NCBI GenBank assembly: GCA_964006375.1
Contig: OZ023270.1
Location: 55,143,036-55,207,035, forward strand
DNA from: Tillus elongatus
Taxonomy: Eukaryota; Arthropoda; Insecta; Coleoptera; Cleridae
Direction: 5' to 3'
Length of the DNA: 64,000 nt
Shown in pieces: positions 63,201-64,000 of this stretch (position 1 is its first letter; each line of letters opens with the position of its first letter). Both the position numbers and the translations under genes were made by a program. The notes beneath the pieces are model-generated. The model did no database searches, was not told where the DNA came from, and worked only from the letters and a program-made list of their open reading frames with translations.

Positions 63201-64000
63201 TAAATTGGGGAGAGATGAACCACTTTTTTTTATGCGCCGCTGGCATTTTTATTTTGAAAGATAAAACGGAAACAATATATTCTCTCGATAGGTTTACATA
63301 ACACATTTTACATACAAACTATAAAAAAACTCAACTTAAACGTAAATTCTGAAAAAAAGGTTTTTATAAAACGTAGGGTGGTCCGTCTGACCCTGAACTA
63401 TCGGGGTTAGATGAACCACCCTATCGGCTGAGTTGAACCAGCCAAAATAATCATTATCACAGGTATCATAGTAACATAAAATATCACAATTCTGGAAAAA
63501 ATAACAAATTCAATATATTCTTAGGAAAGTACCACAGCCGAGATTAATTATAACCGAAAGGAACTTGATTTCATTTTCTTGCCACAACGTTCGCACATTT
63601 CATCAAATTTCAAACACGTTTCATGGAGCCAGCGGGCACAAATGACACATTTTATCCAATCGTCTGTTTTTTGTGTGGCTTCATAGGATTCGCCACAGCC
63701 AACGCAATCGTTATCATCAAAATATTCCAAGGAATCATCACTTTCATCGTAAACAGGTTCCGATTCTTCAGAAGAACTTTCATTTGCTTTCTTTTTCTCC
63801 TTGATGGTTTTCGTTTTACGTGCTTGAATTTGTTTCCCAGCCTTCTTTTTTGTGCAAGTTGTTTCTTTTTCAATTTTTTTTCTTGTACTGTTTCCTTTTC
63901 TCTTCTCTCTATATATTCTGGTGAAGTTAGAACTTCAGCTAGAGCACAACCACGCTTTTATGCTTCAGCTACTTTTTGTTTAAGGACAGGCAGTGGATGT
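63199..64000 (-). mobile_element. Pogo-like DNA transposon, 3' part, running off the window
   Basis: A terminus-like sequence ttggggagagatgaaccac lies right after a TA tract. Variants of the gaaccac core recur at about 63411 and 63434, like subterminal repeats. A transposase C-terminus on the minus strand follows. The 5' part lies beyond 64000. Confidence 0.5.
63548..64000 (-). pseudogene. Pogo/Tigger-like transposase C-terminus with a Cys/His-rich finger
   Basis: From 63548 upward on the minus strand the frame encodes a lysine-rich then Ser/Glu/Asp-rich stretch. It ends in a C4-H-C3 cluster: CVGC, CVIC, then H-x2-C in WLHETC, then CERC. This PHD-like arrangement is common at the C-terminus of pogo/Tigger-type transposases of insects. 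The frame appears shifted at an A8 run (about 63874-63881), and an in-frame TAA in the upstream frame lies at 63958-63960, so this copy is probably broken. The DDE core is off-window, so the family call rests on the tail only. Confidence 0.5.

Overview
The window is nuclear DNA from an arthropod, most likely an insect. It holds an errantivirus-type Gypsy element, spliced and unspliced Tc1/mariner transposases, tRNA-derived SINEs, broken LINEs, piggyBac and pogo-like relics, and more than twenty long (TA)n microsatellites. I found no host protein-coding gene, rRNA gene, functional tRNA gene or CRISPR array. Every convincing reading frame belongs to a mobile element. Nothing in the sequence allows a species name.

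Layout. 1-7260: the end of a TA-inserting element, a tRNA SINE, and two decayed DD41D mariner-like elements (2051-3960 and 4897-7041, the second carrying another SINE). 7260-11080: two broken non-LTR retrotransposons with a second copy of the first SINE between them. 11083-14750: a large palindrome of composite repeats around TA tracts. 14770-17580: degenerate tandem repeats and unassigned DNA. 17584-25606: a complete Gypsy/errantivirus-like element with gag, pol and env frames open and LTRs in which I saw no difference. 26338-32790: a TA palindrome, a DD41D element with one catalytic Asp changed to Gly (27928-29999), and a LINE 3' end. 32791-40474: composite repeats and unassigned DNA. 40475-43720: an internally deleted Gypsy element on the minus strand. 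44146-45505: a non-autonomous inverted-repeat element with internal tandem repeats. 47120-49735: a DD41D element with an intron. 51950-56090: a Gypsy pol fragment interrupted by a 3.5 kb palindrome carrying two tail-to-tail copies of a 370-residue tyrosine recombinase gene. 57750-59125: a piggyBac relic. 60314-62380: an apparently intact DD41D element sitting inside a TA tract. 63199-64000: the end of a pogo-like element running off the window.

Three things stand out. First, the tyrosine recombinase palindrome (52204-55733) has two arms that differ, as far as I could see, by one base in a homopolymer. Each arm has an outer GC-capped hairpin and a 17-bp motif repeated as inverted pairs. Second, five DD41D transposase genes from clearly different lineages lie within 64 kb, from intact to ruined. 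Third, a recurring composite repeat carries the TA microsatellite at a fixed junction between two conserved modules (called P and Q here), and several of these TA tracts have received further insertions (SINE, mariner, LINE), so the window is built largely by nesting into TA tracts.
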